This document shows positions 6,100 to 9,195 of a stretch of 9,195 nucleotides of DNA, in pieces. The notes under the pieces were generated by a model. The model made no database searches. It had not been told where the DNA came from and saw only the letters and a list, made by a program, of their open reading frames with translations. Origin of the DNA: Faecalicatena sp. (lineage in GTDB: Bacteria > Bacillota > Clostridia > Lachnospirales > Lachnospiraceae); assembly GCA_009774255.1 (NCBI GenBank), contig VSNK01000224.1, positions 1-9,195 of the forward strand, written 5' to 3'. The position numbers and the translations under genes are program-made. Each line of letters starts with the position of its first letter. The first letter of the stretch is position 1.

Positions 6100-7576
6100 A
6101 TTGTAGCTCCTCCTCCGCCTTTAAATCGATCCGGTTGATCTCTCCTGTGATCCGCCCGTCATATAAGGTAATGATCCTGTCACAGACTGCCATAAGCTCT
6201 GCCAGCTCCGAAGATACGAACAGAACGCCCTTTCCCTCATCGGCATAATTCCTGATCAGGTCGATGATCTCCGCCTTTGCCCCCACATCGACGCCTGCCG
6301 TCGGCTCGTCCAGCATCATGACCTCGGGCTGCATATTCATCCATTTGGCAATGACCACCTTCTGCTGGTTGCCGCCGGACAGCAGATTGATCCGCTTATA
6401 AATATCATCTGTCACGATATTGAGCTTTTGCACGTTATCATTTACCATTTCAACCGCTGCTTTTTCATCCACGAAGATCCCCTGCTTCCGCAGCTTCGCC
6501 ACCTTGGGCAGGATCGCGTTTTCCTTGACAGAATGAATCAGAACAAGCCCCTTTTTTCTTCTGTCCTCCGGGATCAGCGCAAAGCCGTTTCGGATGGCCT
6601 CCCCGGGATTTCCCGCATACACGGGTTCGCCTTTCAGGCTTACGGTTCCGCCTTCCCTTTTTCTGAGCCCGAACAGTGTTTCCAGTATCTCCGTCCTGCC
6701 GCTTCCCATCAGCCCCGCGAACCCGAGGATCTCTCCTTTTTTCAGGCTGAAGGAAATGTCCGCGATCCGCTCATTGACTTTCAGGTGCTCCACACTCAGC
6801 AGATCCGGTCCTGCCTGGTCATAGGTCCTCGGCACCCAGTCGAATTTCTTTCCCGTATTCTCCCCCATCATATGCGCAATGATCTCGTCCATCGTGATGT
6901 CCGCGATCCGCCCCGTATGTACGATCTTTCCGTCACGCAGGATGGAAATGCTGTCCGCGATCTCCATGATCTCACTCATACGGTGTGAGATGTAGATCAT
7001 GGACACCTCTTTCTCCTGGAGCTCCCGCATCATCTTAAAAAGCTGTCTGGTCTCCGTATCCGACAGGGACGCCGTGGGTTCGTCCAGGACAAGGATCCTG
7101 GCGTTCTTTTCCATGGCCTTCGCGATCTCCACCATCTGGCTCATGCCTACACTGAGATTTCCGACCACATCTTTGGGGTCCACGTCGATCCCCAGTTCAT
7201 CCAAGACCTCCCGTGACCGCTCCGTCATATAGGCCGTCTTCCGAAGCCCTTTTTCCACAACCTCCGTACCGAGGAAAATATTTTCCTCCACCGTCATGCT
7301 CTGAACGAGGGACAATTCCTGAAAGATCATTCCGATCCCATTTCTCTTCGCATCATGGGTATCCGCTATGGATACCGCCTGTCCGTTGACCTGTATCTCG
7401 CCCGCGTCCTTGGTATACACGCCTGTCATGATCTTCATCAGCGTGGATTTCCCGGCTCCGTTGCCGCCCACCAGCGCGTGGATTTCCCCTTTTTTCAGGG
7501 AAAAATCCACACCTTTGAGTACCCGTACTCCGAAGGATTTTTCAATCCCCCGCATCTCCAGCACGTATTGGTTCAT
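6080..7576 (-). CDS. RbsA-type sugar ABC transporter ATP-binding protein (two ATPase domains)
   Basis: This cytoplasmic motor of the importer has two fused nucleotide-binding domains, about 500 residues as is normal for RbsA/MglA-type proteins. Counting from the second ATG of an ATGATG pair, domain 1 has Walker A GGNGAGKST (37-45), the signature-like LSVGMSQM (about 141-148), Walker B LVLDEPTASL (about 162-171) and the switch SHR (about 197-199). Domain 2 has the degenerate P-loop GLMGSGRTE (about 288-296, Lys replaced by Arg), a perfect signature LSGGNQQK (about 399-406) and Walker B MMLDEPTAGVD (about 420-430). The weak second P-loop and missing second His switch are normal for this family and imply one active ATP site. 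AGGAGG at 7582-7587 is 5 bases from the ATG at 7576 but only 2 from that at 7579, so 7576 is preferred. It lies between the binding-protein and permease genes. Confidence 0.96.
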   Translation of the reverse strand: MNQYVLEMRGIEKSFGVRVLKGVDFSLKKGEIHALVGGNGAGKSTLMKIMTGVYTKDAGEIQVNGQAVSIADTHDAKRNGIGMIFQELSLVQSMTVEENIFLGTEVVEKGLRKTAYMTERSREVLDELGIDVDPKDVVGNLSVGMSQMVEIAKAMEKNARILVLDEPTASLSDTETRQLFKMMRELQEKEVSMIYISHRMSEIMEIADSISILRDGKIVHTGRIADITMDEIIAHMMGENTGKKFDWVPRTYDQAGPDLLSVEHLKVNERIADISFSLKKGEILGFAGLMGSGRTEILETLFGLRKREGGTVSLKGEPVYAGNPGEAIRNGFALIPEDRRKKGLVLIHSVKENAILPKVAKLRKQGIFVDEKAAVEMVNDNVQKLNIVTDDIYKRINLLSGGNQQKVVIAKWMNMQPEVMMLDEPTAGVDVGAKAEIIDLIRNYADEGKGVLFVSSELAELMAVCDRIITLYDGRITGEINRIDLKAEEELQYAIQQK

Positions 7577-7598
7577 CATATCCTCCTTATTTTACCGG

Positions 7599-7626
7599 CC
7601 TGTGGCCGTGCGGCGCACGGCACAGG
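7599..7626 (-). other. Strong intercistronic hairpin after the binding-protein gene
   Basis: CCTGT (7599-7603) plus GCCGTGC (7605-7611) pairs with GCACGGC (7615-7621) plus ACAGG (7622-7626), giving a 12-bp stem with a single bulged G (7604) and a 3-base loop. It lies 15 bases past the stop of the binding-protein gene and just before the ribosome-binding site of the ATPase gene. No U-tract follows on the minus strand. Such hairpins commonly protect the upstream mRNA and let the binding protein be made in excess of the membrane components, as in malE-type operons. That role is inferred here. Confidence 0.7.
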
Positions 7627-7641
7627 TATGAGCAGTAACTT

Positions 7642-8850
7642 TTACTTACCTGCCGCTTTCTGCAGCCAGTCCGGCGCCCCTGCATGGTAGACATCTTCAT
7701 AGGCCTCCAGGATATTGGACTGCTCCACTCTCTTTGCCGAAACCGCGACATAGGTGGGTGCTTCTTTTCCAAGCAGGGAATATGCGGCCAGCATTGCCTC
7801 TGCCACTCCCTGGTCATAGGGAAGCTGCGCGCCCAGCCCCACTACGTTGCCTTCCGCGATCTCTTTCGCGATATTGTTGCCCAGATCTATGGTCGTCAGC
7901 TTGACCTCCTCGCTGGTAAGCCCTGATGCTTTGACAGAGGAAAGCACGCCCTCCATCGGTACATCCCAGCTTGCATAGATTCCGTTGATCATCGGATACT
8001 GGGTCAGGATCGCGTCTCCCTGCTCCGAGCAGCCGTTCTCATCCGTAAAACCCTGTTCGGTCACGATCTCGATATCCGGATATTTGTCTGCCATCGTCTT
8101 GCGGAAGCCGTCGTCCCGCTGGTTTGTCACGAAGAAATCCGCGTCATAATATACCATTCCGATCTGCCCTTTTCCGCCCAGCGCTTCGCCCATCAGCTCT
8201 GCCGCCACACAGCCGTTTCCGTAATTATCCGCGGAAACGCAGCTTACATAATCCTCGCCTGCCGTCATGCCTGCCGGTACATTGTCCATAAATACCAGCT
8301 TGACTCCGTCCTTTGCCGCCTTCTGAAATGCGTCCGCGGTAGCCGTTGCGTCCGTGGGGATGCTGATGATGACATCCGGATTTTTTGCCATGATCGTCTC
8401 GATATCGGATACCTGCTGCTCTGCCGAAAAATCCGCGTCCGTGGTTGCCACAAGCTCAATCCCAAGCTCCGCAAAGGTTGCTTTTAAGCCTTCTAACTGC
8501 GATGTTGCCCAGTCATTTCCGCCGTAGTGCAGTGAGATTGCCGCTTTGTATCCTCCGTTTCGGATCTGTTCCATCTCTTCGTCAGTAAAGGTGATCTCGG
8601 ATGCCGGTGTCGCCTTCTCCCCGTTCGGCCCCGTCGATAATATACTGGTTCCATCTGTATCCCCGCCGGAATCCGCTTTGCTCTCCGCCGCATCCTCCGT
8701 ACCTGAATCCGCAGAATTTTCTTCCGTCTCTTCTGTCTGAACCTCCTCCGGCGCGTTACCTTCCTCACTTGCTTCGGGACTCCCGCAGCCGCCTAAGAGT
8801 GCGCCGATCATTGCCATTGATAACAGAACACTTCCTATTTTTCTTCTCAT
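7642..8850 (-). CDS. Ribose-class sugar ABC transporter substrate-binding lipoprotein
   Basis: This is the extracellular receptor of the importer, 402 residues. Residues 1-22 are a lipoprotein signal peptide: basic start MRRK, hydrophobic core, lipobox LGGC with Cys22 as the predicted lipidated residue. Residues 23-72 form a flexible, very acidic Glu/Asp/Ser linker that should hold the receptor off the membrane. From about 74 to 398 it is a periplasmic-binding (Peripla_BP_4-type) domain with AAISLHYGG (103-111), ATTDADF (135-141), PTDATATADAFQK (165-177), DNVPAG (189-194), IYASWD (291-296) and AQLPYDQG (341-348). AGGAGAGG lies close before the ATG at 8850. It follows the TIM-barrel gene by 77 bases and precedes the ATPase gene by 65 bases, with a hairpin between. 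Its mature domain is the closest visible relative of the C-terminal half of the LacI-family fusion (1643-3715). The ligand is unknown, probably a monosaccharide or cyclitol. Confidence 0.95.
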   Translation of the reverse strand: MRRKIGSVLLSMAMIGALLGGCGSPEASEEGNAPEEVQTEETEENSADSGTEDAAESKADSGGDTDGTSILSTGPNGEKATPASEITFTDEEMEQIRNGGYKAAISLHYGGNDWATSQLEGLKATFAELGIELVATTDADFSAEQQVSDIETIMAKNPDVIISIPTDATATADAFQKAAKDGVKLVFMDNVPAGMTAGEDYVSCVSADNYGNGCVAAELMGEALGGKGQIGMVYYDADFFVTNQRDDGFRKTMADKYPDIEIVTEQGFTDENGCSEQGDAILTQYPMINGIYASWDVPMEGVLSSVKASGLTSEEVKLTTIDLGNNIAKEIAEGNVVGLGAQLPYDQGVAEAMLAAYSLLGKEAPTYVAVSAKRVEQSNILEAYEDVYHAGAPDWLQKAAGK

Positions 8851-8872
8851 CTTTTCCTCTCCTGTTCTAAAA

Positions 8873-8896
8873 TGTAACGCCTATGTAATTTGTAAC
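8873..8896. repeat. Three TGTAA repeats upstream of the binding-protein gene
   Basis: On the plus strand TGTAAC (8873-8878), TGTAAT (8884-8889) and TGTAAC (8891-8896) occur in the 77-base gap; the outer two are identical and start 18 bases apart. On the minus strand they read GTTACA, ATTACA and GTTACA. They could be a direct-repeat protein-binding site or chance in an AT-rich leader. I find no convincing -35/-10 pair in this gap. Confidence 0.3.
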
Positions 8897-8904
8897 TACC
8901 TGCT

Positions 8905-8914
8905 CATGCGCATG
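8905..8914. promoter_or_regulatory. Candidate LacI-type operator half-sites (10-bp palindrome with central CpG)
   Basis: CATGCGCATG is a perfect 10-bp palindrome with a central CG step, the layout preferred by LacI-family repressors. It lies 54 bases upstream of the binding-protein start. The symmetry does not extend further outward, and a palindrome of this size would appear by chance in a gap this long about one time in ten. No second copy was seen near the regulator's promoter. Confidence 0.3.
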
Positions 8915-8927
8915 TTTCTTACTATGT

Positions 8928-9195
8928 TTAGAAAAGCTTTCCTTTCAGGAATTCATAGGAGGTTCTGCATGCGTACACCGGATCGCCCGCATAACCGTCC
9001 ACCTCTACCAGATAGTCGCCTCCGTAGTTTTTCTGCTTCAGGAAATCCAATACTCCGTCGATATCCAGCCTGCCTGTACCCAAAGGAGCAAATCCATTGT
9101 CGTCCAGCTCCTTTAAGTGTACAAATGAGCTCCTGTCGTAATATTTCTTTATGATTTCCAGAGGATCACCGCCGCCTGCTGCCAGATGGGCCAGA
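8928..9195 (-). CDS. C-terminal part of a TIM-barrel sugar-phosphate isomerase/epimerase-type protein
   Basis: The frame enters from the right edge and runs 88 complete codons to TAA at 8928-8930. The visible end of the protein has the hallmarks of the xylose-isomerase-like TIM-barrel family (AP_endonuc_2; IolE/IolI-like): SFVHLKELDD, then FAPLGTGRLDIDGVLDFL, and LVEVDGYAGDP followed by a final helix YEFLKGKLF. The His in VHLKE and the Glu in VEVD match the metal-binding residues expected in the last strands of the barrel. The usual family length is about 250-300, so roughly 160-210 residues are missing beyond the window. It is 77 bases upstream of the binding-protein gene with no terminator between, so it probably belongs to the same operon and acts on the imported substrate or on the product of the dehydrogenase. 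The exact reaction cannot be assigned. Confidence 0.85.
   Translation of the reverse strand, partial: LAHLAAGGGDPLEIIKKYYDRSSFVHLKELDDNGFAPLGTGRLDIDGVLDFLKQKNYGGDYLVEVDGYAGDPVYACRTSYEFLKGKLF

Noticed and set aside
6650..6720. Loss of the P-loop lysine in the second ATPase domain as a damaging mutation
   Set aside because: A degenerate second P-loop with GRT is normal for RbsA/MglA-type proteins, so it is not a defect.
6428..6988. A 186-codon open frame on the plus strand inside the ATPase gene
   Set aside because: It is antisense to conserved motifs of the RbsA-type protein and its translation shows no domain. It is treated as a shadow frame.
8871..8886. A CcpA catabolite-repression (cre) site in the gap before the receptor gene
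   Set aside because: TGTAACGCC resembles one half of the cre consensus but lacks a base before the CpG and the second half does not match.

Overview
The window looks like chromosome from a Gram-positive, gut-type Clostridia, most likely a Lachnospiraceae member. This is inferred from the strong AGGAGG ribosome-binding sites, a near-consensus sigma-A promoter (TTGACT-16-TATAAT), a lipoprotein-type solute-binding protein, and gene families typical of that group. No species can be assigned from the sequence alone. Every intact gene is on the minus strand, so transcription runs from right (9195) to left (1).

Right and centre (9195 to 3816): a sugar or cyclitol uptake and catabolism operon. In transcription order it has the C-terminal end of a TIM-barrel sugar-phosphate isomerase/epimerase-type enzyme (8928-9195, cut by the window edge), a lipid-anchored ribose-class substrate-binding protein (7642-8850), a double-ATPase RbsA-type protein (6080-7576), an RbsC-type permease (5137-6099), and a Gfo/Idh/MocA NAD(P)-dependent dehydrogenase (3854-5029). 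A strong intrinsic terminator (3816-3845) closes the operon. Two intercistronic gaps carry strong hairpins without U-tracts (7599-7626 and 5076-5126). These probably adjust the relative yield of binding protein, transporter core and dehydrogenase. The substrate is not identifiable; a monosaccharide or cyclitol handled by oxidation and isomerisation fits the enzymes.

Left of the terminator (3715 to 1643): a 690-residue LacI-family regulator with its own promoter. It is twice the normal length. Residues 1 to about 340 form a complete LacI/PurR-type repressor (HTH plus effector domain). Residues about 346-672 form a second periplasmic-binding-protein domain that aligns nearly without gaps to the mature binding protein encoded in the same operon. 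By eye, 33 of 80 residues are identical in one ungapped stretch. This is the main finding: the transporter's extracellular receptor appears to have been copied, without its signal peptide, onto the operon's repressor, giving a cytoplasmic regulator with two ligand domains.

Far left (1642 to 1): a fragment of a DUF4143/AAA_14-type ATPase gene on the plus strand (about 1384-1576), then an AT-richer gene for an AAA15/AAA_21-type ATPase (1-1240), with a recognisable promoter and its C-terminus running off the window. This end looks like accessory DNA unrelated to the sugar operon.

The operon and regulator work together as follows (inference): the lipoprotein captures the substrate outside, the RbsA/RbsC-type ABC complex imports it, the dehydrogenase and TIM-barrel enzyme begin its breakdown, and the fused repressor senses the same substrate, plus possibly a second effector, inside the cell.
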